A stretch of 64,000 nucleotides of DNA from Oscillatoriaceae cyanobacterium Prado104 (GTDB lineage: Bacteria; Cyanobacteriota; Cyanobacteriia; Cyanobacteriales; Microcoleaceae): positions 1 through 64,000 of the forward strand of contig JALOON010000020.1 in assembly GCA_025454405.1 (NCBI GenBank), given 5' to 3'. The notes below the pieces were generated by a model that was not told the DNA's origin, searched no databases, and was given only the letters and a program-made list of their open reading frames with translations. This document shows, one piece after another, positions 33,509-42,335 of the stretch; within the stretch, counting starts at the first letter, position 1; every line of letters begins with the position of its first letter. A program made the position numbers and the translations under genes.

Positions 33509-34075
33509 TTGCAATTGAATCGCCCTGTCCAGCTTCTTCGAGTTCGAGATAAGCAGGTGGTTGATGCCACCCTGACCTCTGTTACCCAAAAGCATTTAGA
33601 AGATGCCGCAAACCTTTGGGAACCAATTCTTAAGGGGAGTGGAGAAGAAGATGAATACTGGGACTGGGTTAGCAAAAGCTATCGAACTAAATTTTTACCG
33701 GGAGACGAACTATACGCCATTGAGTGCGATGGTATAACTCAAGGTTTAATGACAATCGATATCCTAAAAAAACGCTGCTATATAGAGTCTCAATTAAGAC
33801 GGAGATTGGTCTACATTAGGGCTTTAGCAACGGCTCCTTGGAATCGACCTGCTATTACGAATCCTCCTACTTACAAAGGAGTAGGTGGAAATTTGATAGA
33901 TTTTGCAATCGCTAGGAGCGAGGAATTAGGATACCAAGGAAGGATAGGCTTGCACGCGCTGAGGAGTGCGCTACCATTTTATAGAAAGCTGAGGGTGGGT
34001 TTGCTAGACTGCGGCCCAGATCCTGAAGAAACTGACAATCTTAATTACTTTGAAACATTAAGGACAGACAGATGA
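33509..34075 (+). CDS. GNAT-like N-acetyltransferase domain protein
   Basis: A 188-aa protein with an acetyltransferase-like fold: LYAIECDGITQGLMTIDI (strands), VYIRALATAPWNRP, the acetyl-CoA loop region YKGVGGNLIDFAIARSEELG (GxGxxL-type), and a final GRIGLHALRSALPFYRKL followed by GLLDCGPDP. It starts with TTG at 33509. The stop overlaps the next gene by 4 bp (ATGA at 34072), so the two proteins are translationally coupled and probably work together. It may modify a host protein or tRNA as toxin-like GNATs do, or a small molecule. Not resolved. Confidence 0.7.
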   Translation: MQLNRPVQLLRVRDKQVVDATLTSVTQKHLEDAANLWEPILKGSGEEDEYWDWVSKSYRTKFLPGDELYAIECDGITQGLMTIDILKKRCYIESQLRRRLVYIRALATAPWNRPAITNPPTYKGVGGNLIDFAIARSEELGYQGRIGLHALRSALPFYRKLRVGLLDCGPDPEETDNLNYFETLRTDR

Positions 34076-34749
34076 GTAAATCAATTCCCTCGGAGCCTCA
34101 ACCTACAATAGATGATACAATCCGCTACCAGCGGTTGATGGAACTGGTAGAAGCTGAAGATGCAGCTAACGGAGAAGTTGGTTGCGGTCGAAATTTGGAA
34201 AATCAGCCTTCAGTTTATCTAAAAACCTGCGGTATCAATATATCTGATGAGAAATTAAGAAACTTGTTAAGGGAGTATTTAGGTCATTTATTGATGGAGG
34301 TAGATTTTGACTCGATCGTCACTCAGGTGAGTCGCTTCATAGAGTCATTACTCGTGCAAGAAAGCGCTCCATCGGAAAATCACAAATCGAAATTAACTCC
34401 CAAAGAATCAGTTGTAGAGTACATTCCGACATCCGAACTAAAACAGTGTATTGAATCAGAATTGGGGGAGTTTTGTTCGTCAAGTGCGATCGAACAAATT
34501 ATTCACTATACTTGCCAAGTAATTCACAATTCAATCCTGCAACCGCGACATAAGTGGCCTCAACCTATTTGGGTGTTGAGAAATCTTGAAAAAATGTATA
34601 TTACTCAGGCTTCTAGTTTGGATGCAGCAATTACCCGAGTGAAAGCACAGTACCCTCACGAAACAGGAGAATTGCAAGTAATAAAAGTTGGAGGCCTTCT
34701 TGCACCAAACCAAGTGATTTCCTTGGATTTGAGTGACAATTTTCGTTAA
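34072..34749 (+). CDS. Hypothetical partner of the GNAT protein
   Basis: A 225-aa protein of unknown family. The N-terminal part is acidic and helical (IRYQRLMELVEAEDAANGEV). A middle segment, LGHLLMEVDFDSIVTQVSRFIE, is followed by a linker and a C-terminal domain with VVEYIPTSELKQCIESELGE, WPQPIWVLRNLEKMYITQAS and GELQVIKVGGLL. It is coupled to the upstream GNAT gene by a 4-bp overlap. The tight pair resembles a toxin-antitoxin or enzyme-adapter arrangement, but no known antitoxin motif is visible. Confidence 0.6.
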   Translation: MSKSIPSEPQPTIDDTIRYQRLMELVEAEDAANGEVGCGRNLENQPSVYLKTCGINISDEKLRNLLREYLGHLLMEVDFDSIVTQVSRFIESLLVQESAPSENHKSKLTPKESVVEYIPTSELKQCIESELGEFCSSSAIEQIIHYTCQVIHNSILQPRHKWPQPIWVLRNLEKMYITQASSLDAAITRVKAQYPHETGELQVIKVGGLLAPNQVISLDLSDNFR

Positions 34750-34881
34750 AGAATTGGGCAATAAATTAGGGAGTTTTTATGCGCGGTACGAGAGTTGGGA
34801 GAATCAAAACGGGTTCTATGAATGTCCGGGAACAGCCCCGCTGCTGCGCCCGATTTCGATAGAATAGCTCGATCGCGATCG

Positions 34882-35217
34882 TCATACGGCTGCAAATTCC
34901 GCAAACTGACGCAAGCGCGGCGGATGAAAAGCGAGGACAATATCTTCACGGCACACTCCTGCTTGCAATAAATCGGTCGCAATGCCGTCTTCAGTCCGGT
35001 CTTCTTCGATCCAGATTTTTTCATCTTTCAGCCGAACGTGAACGACATTGCATTTGATGCGGTCATCTTGATTCCACCCCATTTTTAGGAGAAGATACTG
35101 ATCGTTCGGGATGTCAATTAGCAAGACAGATTCAACATCAGAATTGCCCGAACCAAGCTGGCGGTATTCTTCGAGAATCTTTGGGATTAAGTTTCGATAG
35201 CGTTCGAGTTTATCCAT
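34882..35217 (-). CDS. xisI: XisI-family protein
   Basis: A 111-aa protein with the complete XisI pattern: MDKLERYRNLIPKILEEYRQ, DVESVLLIDIPNDQYLLLKM, GWNQDDRIKCNVVHVRLKDE, KIWIEEDRTEDGIATDLLQA and DIVLAFHPPRLRQ at the end. XisI and XisH were named from the Anabaena fdxN element, where they help the recombinase XisF. Most cyanobacteria carry many XisH/XisI pairs with no nearby recombinase, and toxin-antitoxin-like roles have been suggested. It overlaps xisH by 31 bp, so the two are coupled. Confidence 0.93.
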   Translation of the reverse strand: MDKLERYRNLIPKILEEYRQLGSGNSDVESVLLIDIPNDQYLLLKMGWNQDDRIKCNVVHVRLKDEKIWIEEDRTEDGIATDLLQAGVCREDIVLAFHPPRLRQFAEFAAV

Positions 35218-35621
35218 TGTTCGATGACCTCTTGGATTGGATCGAAAACTAATAGGTTTACCTGGGTTTTTTGAAGCATTAATTGAGCGAGCGGGGTTTG
35301 GAAGTTATTGCGATATAAATTAGCTGGGATTGCTAAGTATAGCTTGAAATCTAGGTTCCGCTCCTCGACCACTTCTTTGTACATAATGTATTGACCGATT
35401 GTAGCTTGCAGGTCAGTAATGAACGATCGCCCGAGGAAACTTTTCACTTCCACAAGTATTTTTTCTCTGTCTCGCGTTGCAGCAATAGATTTCTGAGCAG
35501 CAAAGTCTGGATATAAGTTGTCTCCCCGATATTCGAGTTCGTAATGTTCCTTAAGAATTGTCCAGCCGTCGCTGATAAGCGCCTGTTTTACAGAATCATG
35601 GTAAACATCTTTGGCTGGCAT
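35187..35621 (-). CDS. xisH: XisH-family protein
   Basis: XisH (about 144 aa) from the start MPAKDVYHDSVKQALISDGW. The preceding in-frame residues are not part of the family. It has a nuclease-like core with LYPDFAAQ (Asp), ATRDREKILVEVKSFLGRS (ExK) and FITDLQATIGQYIMYKEVVE, the residues of a PD-(D/E)xK fold, then LDFKLYLAIPANLYRNNF. Its stop lies within xisI. No XisF-type recombinase is in the window. Confidence 0.93.
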   Translation of the reverse strand: MPAKDVYHDSVKQALISDGWTILKEHYELEYRGDNLYPDFAAQKSIAATRDREKILVEVKSFLGRSFITDLQATIGQYIMYKEVVEERNLDFKLYLAIPANLYRNNFQTPLAQLMLQKTQVNLLVFDPIQEVIEQWINSNAIET

Positions 35622-35742
35622 GAGGAGATTGAGATAGGACACTTTTCTATTGTAATACAATATTGTACTTGACTTTAAGGGCAAGATATGAGTAAGTAGC
35701 CAGTCAATAGGGGTTCAACAGAATCCATTGAAGGTCTTGTGA

Positions 35743-35814
35743 CGATCGCCCGAGCCACAACGGGCGATCGAGCCACAACGGGCGATCGAGCCACAACGGT
35801 CGATTGAGTCGCAG
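35743..35814 (+). repeat. Four 18-bp tandem repeats (CGGGCGATCGAGCCACAA)
   Basis: Four in-phase 18-bp units, the first and last diverged, contain the CGATCG core. They lie between xisH and the ComB-like gene. Too short and too uniform, without spacers, to be a CRISPR array. Confidence 0.8.
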
Positions 35815-35969
35815 CCTTAAAGATGTCAAATGCGTCCTATAATACTGCTTCATAAATGCTTTTGTCAAGCACGATCGAAGATGCTCTTACCCTGCTCAGT
35901 CAGCAGAGGACTGAAAAGGGAGATAATCAAACTGTCTCAGATGTTGGTCAATACAAGGGAAAATCAGCA

Positions 35970-36713
35970 ATGTTTTATGAGCAATCAGAATTCGACGTTC
36001 GTTGTGAATGGGGAATGCAAGGAGTTGAAAAGCTTTCTCCAATCAGCGAGGTTGTTATCATTATAGATGTGATGTCTTTTTCAACATGTGTAGACATAGC
36101 GGTACATAATGGTGCAATAATATTTCCTTATCGTTGGAAAGATGATACTGCTATTGAATACGCGAGGTTGAAAAATGCTCAACTAGCTAGCTTCAAGCGC
36201 CGGTTCTCTGGTCAATTCTCCCTTTCTCCTTCCTCACTTGTTGGTATAGCTGCCAATACTAAGCTCGTTCTACCATCTCCCAATGGCTCAACATTAACGC
36301 TTGCAAGTATGGGCAAGCATACTCTGGCGGGGTGTCTGCGAAATTGTTTGGCTGTGGCTGAATATACTGCTCAACTCGGCGGTTCTGTTGCGGTGATTCC
36401 TGCAGGTGAAAGGTGGGAGGACGGAACTCTCCGCCCCGCTATTGAGGACTTAATAGGTGCTGGAGCAATTATAAGTTATCTAAAAGGAGCTAAGTCTCCG
36501 GAAGCACGAGCTGCGCTATCAGTCTTTAAGGATGTTCAACATTACCTTGATTCTGCGCTATTTAGCTGCTCTTCTGGTAGAGAACTTACCGAGCGTGGTT
36601 TTAGTGAGGATGTAAAACTTGTAGCTCAATTCAACTGTAGCAACGCTGTCCCGAAACTTCGAGACGGAGCTTATTCAGGGGGCGACAATGAAGCTAAAGT
36701 GCTTGCCCTATAA
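35970..36713 (+). CDS. comB: 2-phosphosulfolactate phosphatase family protein (ComB-like)
   Basis: About 247 aa from MFYEQSEFDVRCEWGMQGVE. The ComB family removes phosphate from 2-phosphosulfolactate in coenzyme M biosynthesis. Cyanobacterial members are common but their true substrate is unsettled. Visible blocks: VVIIIDVMSFSTCVDIAVHN, LVGIAANTKLVLPSPNGSTL, AGCLRNCLAVAEYTAQ and VIPAGERWEDGTLRPAIEDL with the acidic metal ligands. An in-frame ATG at 35856 would add 38 residues unlike the family. A sulfonate-linked gene on the same element as ssuD/ssuE is notable. Its 3' end overlaps a transposase remnant. Confidence 0.83.
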   Translation: MFYEQSEFDVRCEWGMQGVEKLSPISEVVIIIDVMSFSTCVDIAVHNGAIIFPYRWKDDTAIEYARLKNAQLASFKRRFSGQFSLSPSSLVGIAANTKLVLPSPNGSTLTLASMGKHTLAGCLRNCLAVAEYTAQLGGSVAVIPAGERWEDGTLRPAIEDLIGAGAIISYLKGAKSPEARAALSVFKDVQHYLDSALFSCSSGRELTERGFSEDVKLVAQFNCSNAVPKLRDGAYSGGDNEAKVLAL

Positions 36714-37350
36714 GCTTTACGGCTCTCAATCCCTTCTGATAAAATGGCTGTTTATTGCGAACTAAACTCAGCATGGACTCTACCCACTCCTGACAAGAGT
36801 CAATACCAATTAGCCAATTTTCACCATACAAGCCAACCCAAAAGTTACTATGTCTTCTCCTAGTTCTGCCTGTTTCTTGAAGCCGACAAACATATTTCTC
36901 TTGTCCCTGAAGCTTAGTTCTTTTTCCTTGCAACCGCGCAGAAGTCATAACTAGGGCAATTAAAATTATTAAAGCAATCAATTTATCCGGTGATGCTTGA
37001 GAACCCTCCAGGTTATATCCTCCGGTTTTACAGTCTTTAAACATTGCTTCGATGCCGTAACGTTGGCTGTAAACTCCGATCGCGCTTTTCAAATCCGGCA
37101 GATTTGTTAACAGATACCAAGGTTTATCTTCTTGTTTGCCTCGATATTTTCTCTTCCAATAAGCAGCCAAATTAAAGCGTGAAAAACCTTTCTTTTTGGT
37201 CAAATTAATTTTTTTATCACAACTGGGTACTCTTTTCCCTCGGGAGATATTTTTGTCAATAAGCAGAAATTTTTGTGACGGGTCGATCTCGCGAAAACCC
37301 TCTTCTACTGCTACAACTGAACTTTTCCTTCCCTTTAAAGCGAAATTAAA
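36694..37350 (-). pseudogene. IS4-family transposase remnant
   Basis: The C-terminal half of an IS4-type DDE transposase. An open stretch without a start (about 37200-37350) encodes REIDPSQKFLLIDKNISRGK, then FSRFNLAAYWKRKYRGKQED, PWYLLTNLPDLKSAIGVYSQ, and the YREK-like region RYGIEAMFKDCKTGGYNLEG with its catalytic Glu. The N-terminal Asp motifs are missing, and upstream homology is broken into other frames, so it is not active. It overlaps the end of the ComB-like gene. Confidence 0.8.
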
Positions 37351-37796
37351 CTCAGTTTTCTATGCAAAGATGTGCTTTCTTCCAGTCGCTGAAACAATTG
37401 AAGAATAAGATGGCAAGCTAACAAATAAGTATCTTATTTAAAAATATTTTTTACGCAATCGATATAAAAAAAGGCTTTCCAGTCGTTATCTATTTTTGGC
37501 AATTTCATCAAATATGGCTTTTAAAACCAGGCTAACCGCAAGCTTTTAAAGCTTCCCCCTCCAACTGGGTTAGTCAAATTTAGCTAGCTAAAACTGCCGT
37601 TTCTGATGAAGGTAATTTCAAGGTATCCGATCTAACTTGGAAGTATCCCGAGTTCAACTAATAACAATGAATGCTTCTTGTTTGGATATTAAACTATCTG
37701 GTTCCGGGTAAATCAAAAAGAATTTTTTTCTTTTCCATCCCGTTCAACATTGAAACATACCACTTTTCAAAGATTGATTGCGAACAGTAGAAGCAG
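37351..37796. other. Intergenic region; no gene seen
   Basis: AT-rich DNA between the IS4 remnant and the large secreted-protein gene. It holds no start-supported frame. Parts at 37351-37410 may be further decayed transposase. Confidence 0.4.
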
Positions 37797-39887
37797 GTGA
37801 AGCAGTTGATTAACTCCATCAAGTTAGGGTTTGTTCCCACAATAGGGCTAGTTTTTATGTTAACGGCGATCGCACTCTTCGGAGTTACAGAGACAGCCAA
37901 TGCCAGTCCCGTAGAAAACACTGCCATTCCGACTCGCATAGAGTCTGGTTACCATCCAGCCAGCGACAGAGTATTGCTACCAGATTGGAATCAAATCTCT
38001 TTTGGCAACTTGCCAAACTTAACTAATTCTGGCAATTGGGGAGAGCGCAATTGGCAAAAAGACACGGAGGTCGATCGAATTTTACATTTAGGAGACATTA
38101 GCGATTTAAAACCAGAAATTCTTTCCTTATCAGCCATCGAGCAACTAGCAACAGCCAGCATCCCGAGCGATCGAATATCTTTAACAGCATTTCCCTTAGC
38201 TGGCAAGCAAACAATCGGCAAGCTAACTGAAATTGTCCCCAATTTGAACCAATTTAGCTTGAGCGAAGTAGCTCCTATTGCTACTCTATCTCAAAGATTG
38301 GGACTCAATTATAACGATAATTCTCTTACCTTAAGTCAGGCTGTCAAACAATTCCCGCAGCTAGCGCAAGCCAAACTGAACCAAATCGATTTGTCGGAAT
38401 TTTCTCTCGATCGAATCCCTAATTTAAGTAGCGTTAGTTTGGAACAATTCTCAGGATTTCAAGAAGAAATTATTGGCAACATTCCCAATCTAAGCAGCGT
38501 TCCCTTCTCTAGTTTTCCAGTTCCAGTTGCAGAATTTGGCAGTACAGTCATGCGAATCGATACGATTTACGGCGCTGCTGAAAGCAAGCGGCACAATACA
38601 ATTTCTGGCTCAAATGTCGAAGGTTTTGCGGTAAAGTGCGAGAGCGATTGTGCTTATATAGAATTAGATGACTTGGAAAATATAGGTGCAAAAGCCCGAT
38701 CGCGCTTAGAAGGCAAGCAGTGGATTAGCGGTAAATACCAAGAAGTTCGGGGGGGTTCTGGCTGTTTGACTGGCTGGGAACCGACGGGGAGACATCCTTT
38801 CGGAGAAGCTTTCAAAGTAGTGTTAATGGAACCGTCAGAGGAAAGCGATAGCGTTGATACTGCTCTTTATTTTCGTTTTACTTTGCCTTGCGGCAAATCG
38901 CCTTACATTATCGGCCCCGTTCCCTTCCTTAATTACAAGTTAAATGCTCCAATTTTTGTAGGTAAATTAGAGCCTTCTGCAACTTCTAACGCTTCTCGTT
39001 CCACAGGTGCAACAAAACCACAAATCTCAAAATCGCCGCTAAGTTCTCCTCCTCAATCGAAAAAGCCAACTCAAAATTCCCAGAGGTCAAATCAGCCCAA
39101 TTCCGATTGCGATCGAGCTTTACCTGCTACTTATGTTAGCGGAATTGATGTCGCTAGCTTGGGGGAAGCCATCGCTGCTGCAGACAGTGCGGGAAACGAG
39201 AACTACGAAACAATTGGTGCTTACACTTGCAAAGAAGGCGCGATCGATTGTAGCAGAAAGCTGGGTCGATACCAGTTGGCGAGCGATCGAGAGGATTTGC
39301 AGCAAACTATCAGTTCCGTACCGGGAGGTACTGAGTTTCTCCAGCGAGTTAACAGCGGTAAAAAACCTACAGCAGGGGAGATTTTTCAATACTTGCCCCC
39401 GGCGGTTCAAGATAAAATTCTTCACAATTCTCTCGCCCGCAGCGTTAACACCACCCAGCAGGAAATTGACCCGACAACGGGACAATTATTTAAAGGCGAG
39501 CGTTTAATTGAACGCATAGCACAAAAGCACTTTGGCGGCAATAGCAGTAAAGTAGATGCCAGCTACTCCGATATTTTAGACGGCTATTCACTCAAACTGT
39601 ATGGAGAAAAAGTCAGCACCGCGTACAAACACAACAGCACTCATAACACTTGCAATTCTACTGCTAACAATAGTGCTAACAATAGCTACTCAGATGGTTC
39701 TGGTTTGAATCTAAAATTGAGCGTTAGTTGGTTAAAAAATCTATCTGCTATGAGTCTGGCTTTAGCTGCGCTGCTGTTATTCAGTAAGTTGTTTCTCAGC
39801 AAAAAACTTCCATCATTTTTGATGCGAGTTGCTTTGGGGATAGCTGCGGCTTTAGCAACTGCCACATTCGCTCGTTTAATCCCTTAG
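37797..39887 (+). CDS. Large secreted/membrane plasmid protein with possible lysozyme-like domain
   Basis: A 696-aa protein starting at GTG 37797 with a signal sequence (LGFVPTIGLVFMLTAIALFG, cleavage near ANA at about residue 36). It has a repetitive Leu/Asn/Ser/Phe-rich region (about 70-255, repeated NIPNLSSV-like phrases), a beta domain with cysteine pairs, a Ser/Pro/Gln linker (about 395-440), then CDRALPATYVSGIDVASLGE through GRYQLASDREDLQQ, which looks like the core of a lytic-transglycosylase-like domain. Two membrane helices close the protein (WLKNLSAMSLALAALLLFSK and the last 20 residues). Such proteins accompany transfer genes on cyanobacterial plasmids and may open the cell wall for a secretion channel. 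Confidence 0.65.
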   Translation: MKQLINSIKLGFVPTIGLVFMLTAIALFGVTETANASPVENTAIPTRIESGYHPASDRVLLPDWNQISFGNLPNLTNSGNWGERNWQKDTEVDRILHLGDISDLKPEILSLSAIEQLATASIPSDRISLTAFPLAGKQTIGKLTEIVPNLNQFSLSEVAPIATLSQRLGLNYNDNSLTLSQAVKQFPQLAQAKLNQIDLSEFSLDRIPNLSSVSLEQFSGFQEEIIGNIPNLSSVPFSSFPVPVAEFGSTVMRIDTIYGAAESKRHNTISGSNVEGFAVKCESDCAYIELDDLENIGAKARSRLEGKQWISGKYQEVRGGSGCLTGWEPTGRHPFGEAFKVVLMEPSEESDSVDTALYFRFTLPCGKSPYIIGPVPFLNYKLNAPIFVGKLEPSATSNASRSTGATKPQISKSPLSSPPQSKKPTQNSQRSNQPNSDCDRALPATYVSGIDVASLGEAIAAADSAGNENYETIGAYTCKEGAIDCSRKLGRYQLASDREDLQQTISSVPGGTEFLQRVNSGKKPTAGEIFQYLPPAVQDKILHNSLARSVNTTQQEIDPTTGQLFKGERLIERIAQKHFGGNSSKVDASYSDILDGYSLKLYGEKVSTAYKHNSTHNTCNSTANNSANNSYSDGSGLNLKLSVSWLKNLSAMSLALAALLLFSKLFLSKKLPSFLMRVALGIAAALATATFARLIP

Positions 39888-39905
39888 TCTGTTTGATTAA
39901 AAAAT

Positions 39906-40544
39906 ATGAAACAGCAGAACCAACAAACCGTCGATCGCAGTTTACCTCCGATTTGGTTGAATCGGGTTAGTTATTGGTTTCGCATCGGTTTAACAATCTT
40001 TATTGCCCTCACAATGCTGTTGGGAACGGCTGCTTGTACTGCCGAGAATAAAGATTCAGTCAGCTCAATTGTTTGGCAGAATGCTGCTCAAATTACTCCA
40101 ACTGAAGTCTTGGTTAAGATCGTACAATCTCACAGCAATTTGCCAGAACCTGAAAAAGCGATCGCGTCAATGAAAGTAATGCAAGTTAACGGCAAACAAG
40201 GTCAACTTGCCCTGTACGATTTTAACAATTCTCGACTGTGCGGTGCAATAGGCTGTCTTTATACTGGCTACTTAATTCCTAACGATCGGAGCCAACTCGC
40301 TACCGAAGTTTTTACTGCTTACCTCAACCCTAATGTCACGCCCAAAGCTGCGTTATTCCAAGTAAAAAACAGCAGTCAAGCTGACGCAAATTTACCGTGT
40401 TTGCTAGTCAATCAGACAGTAATAGAAGGTCGCCGACAGCTAGATTTTTGCTACAACGGTCTTTCTTACGAACTTGCGGGCGATTTGCTTTTTAAAGAAG
40501 GAGAAAAGGAAGGGAAAGGGAAAGGAGAAGGAGGAGAAAATTAA
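39906..40544 (+). CDS. Putative lipoprotein of the transfer-like module
   Basis: A 212-aa protein with an N-terminal hydrophobic helix (about residues 26-45, FRIGLTIFIALTMLLGTAAC) ending in a lipobox-like LGTAAC. The mature part contains FNNSRLCGAIGCLYTGYLIP and LPCLLVNQTVIEGRRQLDFC, with paired cysteines suited to the periplasm. The C-terminus is a low-complexity GEKEGKGKGEGGE tail. It begins 19 bp after the large secreted-protein gene and so belongs to its operon. No family recognised. Confidence 0.65.
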   Translation: MKQQNQQTVDRSLPPIWLNRVSYWFRIGLTIFIALTMLLGTAACTAENKDSVSSIVWQNAAQITPTEVLVKIVQSHSNLPEPEKAIASMKVMQVNGKQGQLALYDFNNSRLCGAIGCLYTGYLIPNDRSQLATEVFTAYLNPNVTPKAALFQVKNSSQADANLPCLLVNQTVIEGRRQLDFCYNGLSYELAGDLLFKEGEKEGKGKGEGGEN

Positions 40545-40744
40545 GTAGTTCGTAACTTACGCATGACCTTTATATATAATGTTTTATAAAGGCCAGCGCG
40601 TAGCGGAGGGAATCCCGCGCGCGCAAATCGCCCCCATCCCTGGAATTATTGCCTAAGTCCTGTAGTTGTAAGTTTTGAGTTAAACTCTTAAACTCAAAAC
40701 GCAACACTAGGCAACTATTTTTCTCCTTCTCCCAACTCCAAAGT

Positions 40745-40849
40745 TATACCATTTCTCCAAAATGCTGCTACAATGCTTGTTGGCAATCGGAATAGAATTG
40801 CATTCTATCGGTATAGGCTACAGTTGCACAATTTTGGAGAAATGATATT
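40745..40849. mobile_element. MITE, ATACCATTT family, copy 1
   Basis: Terminal inverted repeats ATACCATTTCTCCAAAATG (40746-40764) and its near complement at 40830-40848, flanked by TA. About 105 bp, noncoding. The right end provides the stop codon of the following minus-strand gene. The copies at 47288, 55691 and 57504 share the ATACCATTT/AAATGGTAT-type ends. Confidence 0.7.
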
Positions 40850-41936
40850 AATCGAAATCTGTTTCAGCGTCTACCTCAATTTCAACCTCAGCAACTTCTT
40901 GAAAATTGTCTGGTTCCTCTAATCCAGCATCTAAGTTTTTCTCAACTTGTGCAATTTTTCGAGGTAGTTTTGATTGACCTTTCTCTCTGCCTTTGCTGTA
41001 GCGATTCTCTGTACTCGAAGCAGGCAATACCTGAACTTCAGGCTGCGCTAAACGTACCGTTTCTCTATCAGCACCGGCCGCCAAAGCTGGCAATTGCGAT
41101 TCTCCAGCTTCCACAAAGCCAGCAATACTTTTGTGCAGCCCCCAAACAGTTTTCTTTTGCTGCGACTTGCCGAGGTAGAGTTTGGGCAAATTAGCCCGAG
41201 TTGGTTTAACAATACTGTGAGTTTTGCAGCAAAATGATTTGTTCTTACCTTCCCCTTCTTTGATAGCTCTAAACTCAACATTCAAAACGCCTAAAGAACG
41301 CCATTTGTCATTTTTGCCGCTGTATTCTACCTCAAAGTAATCAGCAAAAGCCTTCTCCAAATTGCGGTAAAACTCTTCGCGAGCACTTTTAAAACTCCAA
41401 AGAGCGACATTTTTGAACCGCACTACTATAGGAGATTTATGCAAGGGCTGGTTCTTGGGATTTAAGAAAAGGAGAGCGTGTTCCGAACAAACATCCTGGG
41501 TCTTTTTATCTAAACTATGTCGGTATTCGTCATACAGCCCAACAAATACTCCAGCTAACTCACCATTTTCTTCAATATCTTTGTAACGAATGTACTCCGG
41601 CACAAAAGCCAATACCAACATTTTCACTTTTTGGAGTAGCAATCCTGTTACTTCTTCAGTTAACTCGACTGTCGTTAACTCTGCTTCTGGTGGGAGAGAG
41701 TTCCACTCAGCTTTGATGAGTTGCTCTGTTGGAATTAAGATGCCAGCAGGATTATCATTGATGACTATACCGTAGGGTAAAGATGGTCTGCGAGTTTGAT
41801 TGTATTCACTGCTGAATAGTTCTGGATCGACTGCATAAGCTTCAGCATTTTTGTTCTCTTGAGTAGCTTCGCTTGCACTGTCAAGCACTGATGTTTGAGT
41901 CTTGTTTTTGAGTGCGGGGTTATTAGTTATGACCAT
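40848..41936 (-). CDS. DUF5895-like plasmid protein with acidic tail
   Basis: A 362-aa protein I believe belongs to DUF5895, a family on cyanobacterial plasmids. N-terminal YNQTRRPSLPYGIVINDNPA, ILIPTEQLIKAEWNSLPPEA, a central region with VPEYIRYKDIEENGELAGVF and SEHALLFLNPKNQPLHKSPI, VVRFKNVALWSFKSAREEFY, then a flexible C-terminus and acidic end (DAETDFD). The organisation, a folded core plus disordered linker and acidic tip, recalls single-strand-binding proteins, but this is inference. The stop codon lies in a MITE end, so the original C-terminus may have been a little longer. Confidence 0.65.
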   Translation of the reverse strand: MVITNNPALKNKTQTSVLDSASEATQENKNAEAYAVDPELFSSEYNQTRRPSLPYGIVINDNPAGILIPTEQLIKAEWNSLPPEAELTTVELTEEVTGLLLQKVKMLVLAFVPEYIRYKDIEENGELAGVFVGLYDEYRHSLDKKTQDVCSEHALLFLNPKNQPLHKSPIVVRFKNVALWSFKSAREEFYRNLEKAFADYFEVEYSGKNDKWRSLGVLNVEFRAIKEGEGKNKSFCCKTHSIVKPTRANLPKLYLGKSQQKKTVWGLHKSIAGFVEAGESQLPALAAGADRETVRLAQPEVQVLPASSTENRYSKGREKGQSKLPRKIAQVEKNLDAGLEEPDNFQEVAEVEIEVDAETDFD

Positions 41937-42335
41937 TATTTACTGATTTGAGTCATTATCTGCCCTTCGTAGGCGGTAGCCGCTAGGAAGGGAAATAATG
42001 GAAAATTTCGATCGTGTTGCACCTCTGGAATATATAGCGGTTATCAAGTTTGTGGAGGTATGCGCCCACCCGCAATTTCCTTGTTTAACTCCCCTCTACT
42101 TCGCCTTTGCCGGTTGGCAACTATAGCGATTCTCAAATAAGTGAAGCGTACAGTTAAGTGATTGCTAACTACTACTTGGCAATTGCCCACCCCAAAATGT
42201 AACTCATGTTGCTAATAAATTCCGTACTTATTACCGATTCCCAATCCCTCCCCAACGTGTTTGTCCAAGCGTACCTCACGTTACGCAGAAGTGCTGTACA
42301 AACTCTGCCATCATCTAGTAATTTCTTGTAAATTA
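41937..42335. other. Divergent promoter region; no gene seen
   Basis: The region between the DUF5895-like gene and the coupling-protein gene. It contains scattered short inverted words (for example CCTTCGTAGGCGG near 41966) and no start-supported frame. Confidence 0.4.

Noticed and set aside
35743-35814. Possible short CRISPR or attachment site
   Set aside because: Four adjacent 18-bp units with no unique spacers and no cas or integrase gene nearby.
37196-37408. 70-codon plus-strand frame beside the IS4 remnant
   Set aside because: Antisense of decayed transposase sequence, which reads sensibly on the minus strand.
39120-39507. Frames of 121-124 codons in both directions inside the large secreted-protein gene
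   Set aside because: Both are shadows; the 696-codon frame has the signal peptide, domains and membrane helices.
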